From Spinacia oleracea (taxonomy: Eukaryota; Streptophyta; Magnoliopsida; Caryophyllales; Amaranthaceae), in NCBI RefSeq assembly GCF_020520425.1, contig NC_079488.1:31487247-31551246 (forward strand): a stretch of DNA of 64,000 bases. The letters run 5' to 3'. The notes under the pieces are model-generated. The model searched no databases and was not told the DNA's origin. It saw nothing but the letters and a program-made list of their open reading frames with translations. The translations under genes and the position numbers were made by a program. Numbering within the stretch: position 1 is the first letter of the stretch; each line of letters starts with the position of its first letter. Shown here in pieces: positions 33,590 to 46,913 of the stretch.

Positions 33590-34976
33590 TGTTAGGTTAT
33601 GATACATATGACAATTCATAAATCATGCGGAAAAACCATAAAGCCAGGAAAACATATTATTTACACATAATCATTTAGCATAGTTTAGATGCATACTCTT
33701 TGTTGCGTGCCTTCCCTAGCTGCGCCCGAACCGAACAAGAACAAGTCTTTAGGACTCCAAGTGTCGTCCCTCCGTAGATAGTCCACAGCACGTCCGGATC
33801 CGCCTTAAGATTGACCAACTAGAATCGCCCTTAAGGTACTACTTATTTTCGGCTAAATGGGCAAGAGTTATGGCTGATTTTTCTGCTTAAAAATCCTAGC
33901 TTTGAATACTTGAAAACCTGTGTATAAATTTATGACCCTAGGCATATATTTATAGAACCTTGGAAAGGATTTCGAATCCTGTTAGAATACTAATTAATTA
34001 ATTAGAATCCTATTAGAACTCTAAATAATTAATTTAATCTTTTAGGATTAGAATTTAATCTATGCACGAATTCTGATAGCTTTAGGATTCGTATAGCACG
34101 TACACACGCACCGCACGAGCATCGCACGCTCATGCGCAAGCCTTGCGGCCCACGCTGTGCGCACGGCGCACAGGCCCACTGCCCGCAGCCCATTTGTGCG
34201 CGCGCGCCAGCCTTGGCTGGGACTGCCCTTGCGCTGGGCCTGGTCGAGGCATTGGCGTGTTGTTGGATGCGTGTGGCTTGCTGGGCGATGGCCTGGCTTC
34301 GTGCTGGGCCATCGTCCGGCAGGCCTCGTCCGATGCTTATTCGTACGATACGCTTCCGATTAAATTCCCGGTTCCGGAATTCATTTCCGATACGAACAAT
34401 ATTTAACATTTCCGATTCCGGAATTAATTTCCGTTTCGAACAAATATTTAATATTTCCGTTTCCGGAATTATTTTCCGATTCCGATAATATTTCCGATTC
34501 TGACAATATTTCCGTTTCCGGCAATATTTCCGATTCCGGCAATATTTCCATTTCCGATAATATTTTCCGATACGTACCATGTTTCCGTTTCCGGCAACAT
34601 CTACGACTTGGATAATATTTATATTTCCGATACGATCCATATTTCCGATTCCGGCAATATCATCGTTTCCGGAGTATTCATTTCTTTCCTGTGACGATCT
34701 CAGCTCCCACTGAAACCAAGATCCGTCGATTCCGAATATCCATAGATGGAAATTAAATACTTGATCCGTTTACGTACTATTTGTGTGACCCTACGGGTTC
34801 AGTCAAGAGTAAGCTGTGGATTAATATCATTAATTCCACTTGAACTGAAGCGGCCTCTAGCTAGGCATTCAGCTCACTTGATCTCACCGAATTATTAACT
34901 TGTTAATTAATACTGGACCGCATTTATTAGACTTAACATAGAATGCATACTTGGACCAAGGGCATTATTTCCTTCA
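33590..34976 (-). repeat. Copia-2 3' LTR
   Basis: 1,387 bp, TG..CA ends. Very similar to 42717-44113; a clear difference is a short deletion near 34748, where the other LTR has GAGTATTTAATGCC. The 34370-34680 section consists of CGGAAATATT-type units. Confidence 0.95.
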
Positions 34977-35841
34977 GTCTCCCACTTGTCCTTAGGGACA
35001 AGTGTGCATTTCCTAATTCCTTTGTCGCTCGATGCTTGCTCTTGAACATAAGGTAAGAGTTGTCATCCTTATTATGTCCAGAGGTGTTCCTCGGTTTCAG
35101 AGTTCAACTGATCAAATAAACAGATAATCATAGCCTATGATTCATCCGAGCACGGCCATGCATTTCACAGTTTCTAGCTATCCGAGTGGCCTTGTACAAC
35201 TTTTAAGCATCTCATCCCGATTTATGGGAGGACAATCCCAATCTTGCGATCTTGAGATTAGACTTCGTTTGATAGGTGATTACCTGAGCATTGCCTTTAT
35301 AGCCTCCTTTTACGGTGCGACGGTTGGTCAACGTCAAAGCAACCAGTTCTCAAACAAGTAATCTCAAATCACTCAGGTATTGAGGATTTAGTGTCTAATA
35401 ATTTTAATGAAATTTACTTATGATAGATTTTCATCTCTTACAGTAAAGTTTCATAGGTCTTGTCCGATACTAGTCTTCCCAAAGTAAGTATCTATGCAAA
35501 TGATTATGACATTGCCATGTCCACATAGTTCAAGAAACATAACTACTAGTCATCTTGCATTCTAATCGTCTAACGTTTTCTATGCGTCCAATTTTATAGA
35601 AAACTCCGACTAGGGACCATTTTCAACCTTTCACATTCAAGTTCACTTGATAGACATTTCTTAGTCACAGGACTGGTCCTGACAGTCTATCTTGAATATA
35701 TCGTCAAATTGAAGGGACTCATCATTTAATAAACCACAAATTAAATGGAAAAATGAATTCTTTTCATTTATTGTGAATGATTAACCAATAATGTTTTACA
35801 AAGATTTAAACTCTAAAACTTTAAAACATTAAACAGGGATA
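34977..35841 (-). other. Copia-2 polypurine tract and 3' untranslated region
   Basis: On the minus strand AGTGGGAGAC abuts the 3' LTR (34977-34986), the expected plus-strand primer. The remaining ~850 bp between RNase H stop and the tract has no convincing ORF and is matched, inverted, by 56422-57285 of Copia-3. Confidence 0.85.
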
Positions 35842-38800
35842 TCAAAGCCATTCTCCAATATGCTTGATTCCCATAGCTGCAGTGTGCGAGTTGTGCTTCG
35901 CCTGCAGCAGAGGTTTAGTCAATGGATCTGATATGTTGTCATCAGTACCAATCTTGTTTATCTCGACTTCTTTTCTTTCAACGAACTCTCGTAGAAGGTG
36001 AAATCTACGAAGTACATGCTTGACTCTCTGGTGGTGTCTAGGCTCCTTTGCCTGTGCAATAGCTCCGTTATTATCACAATACAGGGCTATTGGTCCTTTA
36101 ATGGAGGGGACTACACCAAGTTCACCGATGAACTTCCTTAGCCATATAGCTTCCTTTGCTGCTTCATGTGCAGCAATGTACTCCGCTTCAGTTGTAGAAT
36201 CCGCAATGGTGCTTTGCTTAGCACTTTTCCAGCTTACTGCACCCCCGTTGAGGCAGAAGACAAACCCAGACTGTGATCTGAAATCATCTTTGTCGGTTTG
36301 GAAACTTGCGTCCGTATAGCCTTTAACAATTAATTCATCATCTCCACCATAGACCAGGAAGTCATCTTTGTGCCTTTTCAGGTACTTCAGAATATTCTTG
36401 GCAGCAGTCCAATGCGCCTCTCCTGGGTCTGACTGGTATCTGCTCGTAGCACTGAGTGCGTACGCAACATCCGGGCGTGTACATATCATAGCATACATTA
36501 TTGAATCAATCAATGATGCATATGGAATCCCATTCATTCATCTACGCTCATCAAGTGTTTTTGGGCACCGAGTCTTGCTTAGAGTTATTCCATGAGACAT
36601 GGGTAGGTAGCCTCGCTTGGAGTCCGCCATCTTGAACCTATCAAGCACCTTATTGATATAAGTTCTTTGACTAAGTCCAATCATCCTTTTAGATCTATCT
36701 CTGTAAATCTTGATGCCCAATATGTACTGTGCTTCTCCTAGATCTTTCATCGAAAAACATTTCCCAAGCCAAATCTTGACAGAGTTCAACACAGGAATGT
36801 CATTTCCGATAAGTAATATGTCGTCGACATATAATACTAGAAAAGAAATTTTGCTCCCACTGACCTTCTTGTATACACAAGATTCGTTGCGTTCTTAATG
36901 AAACCAAAGTCACTGACTGCTTCATCAAAACGTATATTCCAGCTCCTTGATGCCTGCTTCAATCCGTAGATCGATTTCTTAAGCTTGCATACCTTTTTAG
37001 CATTCTTTGGATCCTCAAAATCCTCAGGCTGTGTCATAAACACAGTTTCTGTTAAAACGCCGTTTAAGAAAGCGGTTTTGACATCCATCTGCCATATTTC
37101 GTAATCGTAATATACAGCGATTGCTAACATTATCCGAATAGACTTTAGCATTGCAACTGGTGAAAAGGTTTCATCGTAATCCACACCGTGGACTTGCCTG
37201 TAACCTTTTGCAACCAATCTAGCTTTGAAAACTTCAAGTTTCCCATCCTTGTCCTTTTTCAGTTTGAAAACCCATTTGCTTCCAATGGTTTGGTAGCCAT
37301 CTGGCAAATCGACCAAATCCCATACTTGGTTTTCAGACATGGAGTCTAATTCAGATTGCATGGCTTCTTGCCATTGCTTGGAGCTAGGGCTCGTCATAGC
37401 TTGTTTGTAAGTCGCAGGTTCATCACTTTCAAGTAATAGAACGTCATAGCTCTCGTTCGTCAAAATACCTAAGTACCTTTCTGGTTGAGATCTATATCTT
37501 TGCGATCTACGCGGGGTAACACTTCTAGATTGACCATGATTCTCACCAGATTCTTCTAAAGATCTCTGAGTTTCATCCTGAATGTCATCTTGAGCATTCT
37601 CTAGAGTTTTTTGTTCGACTCGAATTTCTTCGAGGTCTACTTTTCTCCCACTTGTCATTTTGGAAATGTGATCTTTCTCCAAAAAGACACCATCTCGAGC
37701 AACAAACACCTTGTTCTCAGATGTATTGTAGAAGTAATACCCCTTTGTTTCCTTTGGATAGCCCACGAGGATACATTTGTCAGATTTTGGATGAAGTTTG
37801 TCTGAAATTAATCGTTTGACGTATACTTCGCATCCCCAAATCTTAAGAAAAGACACATTTGGAGGCTTTCCAAACCATAATTCATATGGAGTCTTTTCGA
37901 CAGCTTTAGACGGAGCTCTATTTATAGTGAGTGCAGCTGTATTTAGTGCATGTCCCCAAAATTCTAATGGAAGTTTGGCCTGACCCATCATTGACCTGAC
38001 CATGTCTAGCAAGGTTCTGTTCCTCCGTTCCGACACACCGTTCCATTGTGGTGTTCCAGGAGGAGTCAATTCTGATAGAATTCCACATTCTTTCAGATGG
38101 TCATCAAATTCATAGCTTAGATATTCATCGCCTCTGTCAGACCGCAGTGCCTTAATCTTCTTGCCTAATTGATTCTCTACTTCACTCTGAAATTCCTTGA
38201 ATTTGTCAAAGGATTCAGACTTATGCTTCATTAGGTAGACATAACCATATCTACTGAAGTCATCAGTGAAAGTGATAAAGTAGCTGAAACCACCTCTAGC
38301 ATTTGTACTCATTGGTCCACATACATCTGTATGGATTAAACCCAATAGTTCATTTGCTCTTTCTCCAACTTTAGAGAAAGGTTGCTTTGTCATTTTGCCA
38401 AGTAAACATGATTCGCATTTACCATAATCCTCTAAGTCAAATGGTTCTAGAATTCCTTCCTTTTGAAGTCTTTCTAAGCGTTTCAAGTTTATATGGCCTA
38501 ATCGACAATGCCACAGATAGGTGAGATCTGAATCATCCTTTTTGGCCTTTTTGGTATTTATGTTATATACTTGTTTGTCGTGATCTAATAAATAAAGTCC
38601 ATTGACTAATCTAGCAGATCCATAAAACATCTCTTTAAAATAAAACGAACAACTATTGTCTTTTATTAAAAAGGAAAATCCCTTAGCATCTAAGCAAGAA
38701 ACCGAAATGATGTTTTTAGTAAGACTTGGAACATGGAAACACTCTTCCAGTTCCAAAACTAGCCCGGAGGGCAACGACAAATAATAAGTTCCTACAGCTA

Positions 38801-39826
38801 ATGCAGCAATCCGTGCTCCATTTCCCACTCGTAGGTCGACTTCACCCTTGCTTAACTTTCTACTTCTTCTTAGTCCCCGTGGATTGGAACATAAGTGTGA
38901 GCCACAACCTGTATCTAATACCCAAGAAGTTGAATTAGCAAGTATACAGTCTATAACGAAAATACCTGAAGATGGAACGACTGTTCCGTTCTTCTGATCT
39001 TCCTTTAGCTTTGGACATTCTCTTTTGTAATGGCCTATTCCATCACAATAAAGACAGCTTGATGTGGACTTGTCCTGCTTTGATTTAGCATCGCCCTTGG
39101 ACTTTCCACTTTTCTTGAATGGTCTCCTTCTAGCCTTGAGTAAATCTTTGGCTTCACAGTCCAGTATTATTTCAGCCTTTCTGACAAGGTGAACAAATTC
39201 TGCAACTGTTTCTTCTCTTGGTTCACTTAGGTATAGTTTCTTGAAGCGACCAAACCCACTGTGTAGTGAATTGAGCAAGATAGAGACTGCCATCCTTTCG
39301 CTTATTGGTGTTCCTAGTAGACTTAGGCGATCAAAGTATGAACGCATAAGATCCACATGGAACCTCAGTGGGACGCCTACCCTCTGTTTAGTGCGAAGGA
39401 GCTGAACATGTGTTTCTTGGACTTCCATCCTATAACACCTGTTGGGAGAACTAATCTTTAGACCAGACATTGATTCAATCAACTCATGGACGTTCAGGTC
39501 CTGTCCTCCGTGCTTCCACGACAGATATCCCTCAGATTCTTGATGAGCGTAAAAGGTTCATAGGCTACAAACCTTCTAGCCCAATCATCAGGGATATTGT
39601 TCAGCATGAGACTCATAACCCTTTTGAGATCCGCATCCCAGGCGTAAAATCTCTCAGGGGTCATGTCTCTGGCATAGTAGCTTGGCATGGGATGTGATAG
39701 TACATACTCAAGTCCATTGAGTTTGACTATTTCAACTAGCTTAGCTTCCCATTCAAGAAAATTTGCCAGGTTCAGCTTGACCATAAGCTCAGAACCCATG
39801 ATGATGTTTTGATTGTTGTTTGCCAT
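35842..39826 (-). pseudogene. Copia-2 gag-pol, broken
   Basis: Start ATG at 39826 (MANNNQNIIMGSEL). Gag with zinc knuckle CLYCDGIGHYKREC; protease WVLDTGCGSHLC; integrase HHCC and D-D-E core (IHTDVCGPM, ALRSDRGDEY, GVSERRNR); RT; RNase H at the end (TDASFQTDKDDF, STTEAEYIAAHEA). Breaks: frameshift near 39485-39495 inside gag, frameshift near 36890 just before the RT YVDD box, and TGA at 36538-36540 before the last 231 codons. The gag half differs strongly from that of Copia-1/Copia-3, while sequence after the zinc knuckle is nearly identical. Not functional as it stands. Confidence 0.93.
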
Positions 39827-42716
39827 ATTTAAAACTACAATTGAAAAGAATAAACAAATAAATAACCATTCACAGTTTCTCTTAATAAACTTAAATTCTA
39901 GCATACATGCATAATTCAATGTTCATTAAGCATTTTATTCAAGTTATGTGTTCCGGCAGGTGTGAATAAAATGATTCCAAGATCCTAAAATCATTGAAGA
40001 ACTAAGCACAGTTTGTCGACTTAATCCTAAAACATCTTAGGTAAGCAAAAGCCTTTTGCTAATAGTCTAGAAACTATTCTTGGTTGATAGGTACGTCTAA
40101 GAACTTATTAGGTAAACCTATCGATTTTGCCACGACATAAAAGGACTCCTTACTTATATCGTTGAGTTTCACCAAAACTAACATGTACTCACAATTATTT
40201 GTGTACCTTGCCCCTTTAGGACCAATAAGTAACACCTCGCTGAGCGAAAACTATTACTAGATTGATGTAAAGGATATCCAAGCAAGTGTATATTTTGGCA
40301 TGGCACCTTTTAACTCAATTTTTAAGTTTGGAACTTAAGGCTCTTACTATGTTGGTTAGATTTTAAGTGAACTAAAATCCTTAATCATGCAACATAATCA
40401 AGATTTTGATCTCATGCATTTTAAGACATATTTAAAAGCAATAAATAACTTAAAACATGCATAAGATAAATGTGATCTAGTATGGCCCGACTTCATCTTG
40501 AAGCTTTAACTTCAAAGTCCGTCTTGAAAATCTCCGTGGGAGGCACCATTTTCTTCAAATAGGATAAGCTATAATTAAAACTAATTACAACTTATTTGAT
40601 GGTACGCAGACCATATTTGAATTGAAAAACAACTTTGGTACTTTAGACCAATTACATTCAAATTAATGGTACGCAGACCATATTTTCTATCCTATTTGGG
40701 CCATACTAGTCACTTCATAACCTGCAAAACAGTACATATACAATATATACCATTCACCCATTCATTATCATGAATGGCCCACATAGCTGGTTAGTAAAAC
40801 ACATTATGCATCACATAAACATTTGCATCAATTAATCAAGGGCACCAATAATCTACAAATTATTCAGTCCTTATTAATTTTAATCAAGTTGTTTTAATCT
40901 TAAGGATTTGTAGACCTAATCAAGAGTTTATGACTAAAAAGGGCTCCCACTTAAACCAATAAATTCATATGCTTTACTAATTTTAAACATAAAAATGTAT
41001 TTCTAGTCTAACCGGAAACATACAAATTTAATTAAAATTTAAAGCTCATATAAATTTATAATTGAATCCATAAAGTTTAATTTAATTTCAGTCGTATTTA
41101 AATTAATTCATGATTTTAATTTTAGTAAAATAATTAGAATAAATAAAATTTATTATAATTACAATATTCAAAATTAAAATCCAAGAAAATAATTAAAATT
41201 ATTAATTTTAAAATTAATTAAAATTACGTAAACTGAAAATTTCAAATTAAAATTTCAAAACGATCTAATCGCAAAGCAACAACCTCACGCATCGCACGCC
41301 CATGGGCCACACGCACACAGCCATCGCTGGCCATGTGCGCGCAGCCCATGCGCTGTGTCGCATTGCTGCTGCTCAACATCGCAAGGCATCACGCATGGTG
41401 CTCGCTGCGCGCGCCAGCGCTCGACGCACGAGCATGCTGCCGCAGCCCATCGCTGGGCGCAGCACTCGTCGCACGTCGCAACACGCACTCGCACGCCATC
41501 GCTGGGCGCAGCGCTCGTCGCACGCGCAACAAGCGCTCGCACGCCATCGCTGGGCGCAGCGCTCGTCGCATGCACAACAAGCACTCGCACGCCATCGCTG
41601 GGCGCAGCGCTCGTCGCACGCACAACAGCGCTCGCTGCGCGCGAGCGATCGATGCTTGGCGCAGCACTCGTGGCACGCGAGCTTGCGCTCGCTGCGCGCG
41701 AGGCTCCGCACGCTTGCGCGAGGCAGTGCGCGCTGTGGCGCAGCTCGCTTGCTGCCCACACGCGACTGCTCGTGCCTTGCTCTCGCCCTCGCCCAGTCGC
41801 CCATTGCACACAGCCCACGACACAAGGCAGGGCTGCTGCCTTGTGCTCGTGCACCATGGCCTTGCTCATTGCATTCGTACCGCATGGGCGACGAGCTCCC
41901 TTGCTCGTCGTCACATGCCCGCACTATACAACACCCCTTAAGGGTAACACGTAGCGTCCATTGCTTTGTGCGTGCAAGTTATATGAGCGAATCGCATAAA
42001 AATTTAAAATTTATATTCAAAATTAATGACAAATTAATAATTAATATTAATTTCATAATTTTAGGGCGAAAAATCGAAAATTTATTATTCAATTGATTTC
42101 CGATTAACATGGATTCAAGTCTAGGTCATAAAAATTTAAAATTTAACATAAATTTACAATTTTTATGGTGGTTTTTAATCATAGGTATCTAATTAAATTA
42201 TAACTAATTATGAAAATCAAATTAATTCCAAATTATTCCAATTTTCAACAAATTAATCATAATTACAAATTAGATTGCATAATTAACAAGGCTAGGCTTT
42301 CAAACTTGTTAAACATATACAGTAGGTCAATCAAAAATTCAAGATTTATCAACAAGAATCGCAAATATTTAATTTAACATCTTAAATTTACGAAATTTTG
42401 CATTCGAAAAACTAAAACCTCCGAAAAGTCATAGTTAGGCTTCGAATTTGAGAATTCTGGGTTCGGCCGAAAAAATTTTTTTTTGTCAAAATTTTAGAAT
42501 GCCTTTTACATGCGGAATTGACACAAAAATCACTCGATTTGGATGAGTAACGAAGAAACTGCCGAAAAACTGCGTACGTATAATTAAATAAACGCAATTT
42601 GCAATTAATTAACAATTACGAAAATTAATCACCCCTTTTAATTCTTGCAAATTTGTAATATTTAACCATGTTCATGCAATTTAGATTATGAAAATAATAA
42701 GAGGCTCTGATACCAC
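39827..42716 (-). other. Copia-2 leader with PBS
   Basis: 2.9 kb between gag and LTR. The PBS at 42701-42716 reads GTGGTATCAGAGCCTC on the minus strand, the normal initiator Met-tRNA complement. Contains the GC-rich island at ~41275-41960. No protein-coding gene is supported; the long frames in the island are compositional. Confidence 0.85.
41275..41960. repeat. GC island with 48 bp tandem repeats in Copia-2 leader
   Basis: A strongly GC-rich block in an AT-rich leader. Between 41451 and 41640 the phrase CGCTGGGCGCAGC recurs at 41451, 41500, 41548 and 41596 (period 48-49 bp), each followed by CTCGTCGCA and CTCGCACGCCAT. All six frames are open for long stretches. Homologous but shorter islands lie in Copia-1 and Copia-3 without this expansion. 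Confidence 0.9.
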
Positions 42717-44113
42717 TGTTAGGTTATGATACATATGACAATTCATAAATCATGCGGAAAAACCATAAAGCCAGGAAAACATATTATTTACACATAATCA
42801 TTTAGCATAGTTTAGATGCATACTCTTTGTTGCGTGCCTTCCCTAGCTGCGCCAGAACCGAACAAGAACAAGTCTTTAGGACTCCAAGTGTCGTCCCTCC
42901 GTAGATAGTCCACAACACGTCCGGATCCGCCTTAAGATTGACCAACTAGAATCGCCCTTAAGGTACTACTTATTTTCGGCTAAATGGGCAAGAGTTATGG
43001 CTGATTTTTCTGCTTAAAAATCCTAGCTTTGAATACTTGAAAACTTGTGTATAAATTTATGACCCTAGGCATATATTTATAGAACCTTGGAAAGGATTTC
43101 GAATCCTGTTAGAATACTAATTAATTAATTAGAATCCTATTAGAACTCTAAATAATTAATTTAATCTTTTAGGATTAGGATTTAATCTATGCACGAATTC
43201 TGATAGCTTTAGGATTCGTATAGCACGTACACACGCACCGCACGAGCATCGCACGCTCATGCGCAAGCCTTGCGGCCCACGCTGTGCGCACGACGCACAG
43301 GCCAACTGCCCGCAACCCATTTGTGTGCGCGCGCCAGCCTTGGCTGGGACTGCCCTTGCGCTGGGCCTGGTCGAGGCATTGGCGTGTTGTTGGATGCGTG
43401 TGGCTTGCTGGGCGATGGCCTGGCTTCGTGCTGGGCCCTCGTCCGGCAGGCCTCGTCCGATGCTTATTCGTACGATACGCTTCCGATTAAATTCCCGGTT
43501 CCGGAATTCATTTCCGATACGAACAATATTTAACATTTCCGATTCCGGAATTAATTTCCGTTTCGAACAAATATTTAATATTTCCGTTTCCGGAATTATT
43601 TTCCGATTCCGAAAATATTTCCGATTCTGACAATATTTCCGTTTCCGGCAATATTTCCGATTCCGGCAATATTTCCATTTCCGATAATATTTTCCGATAC
43701 GTACCATGTTTCCGTTTCCGCAACATCTACGACTTGGATAATATTTATATTTTCGATACGATCCATATTTCCGATTCCGGCAATATCATCGTTTCCGGAG
43801 TATTCATTTCTTGCCTGTGACGATCTCAGCTCCCACTGAAACCAAGATCCGTCGATTCCGAATATCCATAGATGGAGTATTTAATGCCATTAAATACTTG
43901 ATCCGTTTACGTACTATTTGTGTGACCCTACGGGTCCAGTCAAGAGTAAGCTGTGGATTAATATCATTAATTCCACTTGAACTGAAGCGGCCTCTAGCTA
44001 GGCATTCAGCTCACTTGATCTCACTGAATTATTAACTTGTTAATTAATACTGAACCGCATTTATTAGACTTAACATAGAATGCATACTTGGACCAAGGGC
44101 ATTATTTCCTTCA
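42717..44113 (-). repeat. Copia-2 5' LTR
   Basis: 1,397 bp, TG..CA ends, partner of 33590-34976. Contains the CGGAAATATT-type unit array at ~43500-43800 and a GC-rich section at ~43220-43450. Confidence 0.95.
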
Positions 44114-44118
44114 GAATA

Positions 44119-44492
44119 TTCCCTCCGATGCTTAAGTAAGTATAAGCTAGAGAGAGAAGTAATTCGTAGAGAGAAGGTAGAGCAAAGATAGTTTTAGGTT
44201 CGTGGAAAGGAATTGATTGCCCCGTTTACCTAGAGATCTGCACTATTTATAGTGCTAGGGTTTCTTGGGAATTGGTGCTACATTGATTGGATGTTTGTGT
44301 AGGATCAGGACACGTGTCCTGCTGAGGATTTGGTTTGAACTTGGTGGGTTTTTAGGCGTTTGGGTTTCTTGAAAGCCTCAGATATGGGCTCCTCCTGGGC
44401 AGGTGGGTCCCAGGATCTTCCGATGGGCCTTTTAGGTCTTCTTTTGGGCCTTCATGGTTCAGCCTAGGTGGCGTTTGTTTTAGACCACATCA
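44119..44492 (-). repeat. Gypsy 3' LTR, inner piece
   Basis: Continuation of the gypsy LTR after the Copia-2 target duplication. Matches 61215-61590 and ends TAGACCACATCA at 44492. Confidence 0.92.
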
Positions 44493-44930
44493 TTTGCCAC
44501 TCAAGAAGGATGCCCCTTGCTCATGTGGGGTAGGCTGCTTGTCCTGAGGGAGTGCCACGTGTGGTGGCTTTTTAGAGCTTGGTTTCTTCTTTAAAACCTT
44601 CAAAAATTCTCTCATTTTCCTTTTGTTACCTCAGAGCAATTTTTCTAGAGAGAGAAAGCGAATTTGGTTTGCCAAAGATCTGCCTGTGCTTGCGTTGAGT
44701 GTTCTTGGATTCTTGTTCAGTGTTCTTGAGGCTTTAGACGATTTGCCTAGACTTCTTATCAGATCGATCATTTTGGTAAGTTCTTTATAAAAAATTCTTG
44801 TTTTTCTGCATGCTTGTGGGTCTTCTTCTCTTGTCGTTTATAGTATCTTGGGGAGGCGTCCTGTTGGTTTTCGACGCTCTTTTCTTTCTTTTTGCTAAAG
44901 TCAGACGTTTTGTTCCTTATGCAGGATGGC

Positions 44931-46873
44931 ATGGCTCGAATTAGGCAAACAGCCAACGTGGGTGCATGGGCAGCACCACGAGAGAGGGACAACAGGGTTC
45001 CTTTTTCAAACCCGTCTCGGGGAGATAGGAGTGGAGTCAGCTCCTCTCGTGATTCAGGAGACGGAGCCGTAAGGGAGGCTCATTCTTCTAGGCGAAGGAA
45101 AAGCGTGGCTTGCCGTCCTCGCGTTCCGCGCGAGGATTTTGAAGATGACTCCTCTAGCTCTTCTGACGAGAAGTTTGCAAAAAATCTTCCTCCTATGGTC
45201 CGGGGGAGAGAAGATGTCGATTTGTTTCCTTCTGACATCTTTCCCATCATGAAATGGCTGAGGTATCTGAGGGAGCAAGGACACGATTTTGAGCGTTTTC
45301 TGCTTCTGCCCCCAGGCTTTAGTCTTACGAGCCCTCGGCCCCATAATTCGGTGGACCAACTCTCTCAAGGAGAGGTCGTTGTCTACACGGCTGCCTTTAG
45401 ATTGGGCCTTAGGTTTCCTTTGCATCCCTTTGTGATGGACGTCCTGGAAGGATATGATATTGTCCTTGCTCAGCTGACCCCTAACTCTTGGGCAAACATT
45501 TTCGGGTTTATTTCCAAGTGTGCTTTAAACGGCATCACTCCTTCTTTTCCTGCTTTCCTCCGACTTGTAGTGATTGCCCCTTCCTCTCGCTCTCCCCAGG
45601 GATGGTTCACCATTTACAGCCGTCGGGGATATAAGACGATAGTGGGTAAGACCTCTAGCTGGATTTGGTGGAGGAAGAAGTGGTATGTTGTTCGAATGGA
45701 GGACCTCTCCCTTTCAAGGCGTCTTTCTAGGTGGAACCATCGACCCCGCTATTTATCTAGGGATGACGCCTTCCCCCGCCTTTCGTCAAGGGATTGGGGA
45801 CTCATAAAACCCTTATTTCAGGCCGAGATGTATCGGCTGTCTTCAAAGAGCCATGCATGGGTGCCTAACGCTTGGCTTCCCCATGTGGGCCAGTTCACCA
45901 ACATAGTTTTCCTTTCGGCCGTCGGTCTTTGTCCCTATTTGAGTAGAGGTAGTTTCCCATAGATTTTCATTCGACACCTTTGTTCTTTTTCTTCTACTAA
46001 CTCCCTTGGTTCTGTAGATTCTGCCATGGATCGTTTATCCTCCGAGGACAAGGGCGTAGTGGACGTACCCACTTGATTGTCTGAAGTGTATACTGAGGAC
46101 ATTCTCAAGGCCGTGGAGGCCAAGAAGAAGGACTCCTCCAAGAAGTCCGACGAGGGTGCCTCTGGTGACATTGCCAAGGTATATATTTTTTGCCTTTCAT
46201 ATTCTTTTGTATTCCTTTCAGATCTAGACTTGGTCGTTTTACTTGTTGCATTTTTCAGGAGCCCACTTCGTCGGCTACGAAGAAGCGTCCTGCGTCTTCG
46301 ACGGCGGCTCCCAAGCCAAAACGGCCAAACCATCTGCTCGATCCTCTAGCCGGGGAAGAGGTTCCCCTTTCCCAGGTGTCTATCCCTCTGCCTGAGCACA
46401 AGGAAGTCTCTCCCCAGGTGGACACCGAAGGAGATTTTGCGGCCCAGGCGGCTGCTGACGAAGTAGCGGCCGACCAGGCTGATGCCGCTGGAGCTACCAC
46501 TTCGTCCAAGGAGGGCAAGGGTAAGGGCAAAGACTGACGCTCCTTCTGCTGGTGACGCCTCCATGCCTCCTTCTGCTCCGTCGAGTGGTTAGTGTTTCTA
46601 TTCTTTTAATCTGTCATGACAACTTGGTATTGTATGGTATTTAATATCTTTGACATTGATTTAGTTGATATGTTCGAACGGATGCGGAGTGCTGAGGTGG
46701 CGAACATCCCCCAGTCAGACGGTTTTAGCTCAGAGGCAAAGGATAAGATCCTTTCGGACGTCTATGCGGCCATTCCTGAGGAGTATGTGAGGTCGCTTCC
46801 CTGGATTGACTTGGGGTACTTTGGGTCCATTCAGTCCCTCGTACTCGATGTGAGATACTCATTCATGGTCTTC

Positions 46874-46913
<40 letters not shown>

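Larger units (their letters stand above)
33590..44113 (-). mobile_element. Copia-2, complete LTR retrotransposon
   Basis: 10.5 kb with two LTRs and a perfect 5 bp TSD, GAATA, at 33585-33589 and 44114-44118. On its own strand: 5' LTR (44113-42717), PBS GTGGTATCAGAGCC complementary to initiator Met-tRNA, long leader with a GC island, gag, then protease-integrase-RT-RNase H (Ty1/copia order), polypurine tract AGTGGGAGAC, and 3' LTR (34976-33590). It inserted into the gypsy 3' LTR. Confidence 0.97.

Noticed and set aside
34029-34640. ORF of ~200 codons rich in NRKYCRKRKYC-type repeats
   Set aside because: It is the translation of the CGGAAATATT unit array and GC segment of the LTR, recurring in every LTR; no coding constraint is visible.
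41285-42096. Long overlapping ORFs on both strands (Arg/Ala/Ser/His-rich) in the GC block
   Set aside because: All frames are open because stop codons are rare in GC-rich repeats. The translations are low-complexity and match no family, and the homologous blocks in the other copias do not preserve one frame.
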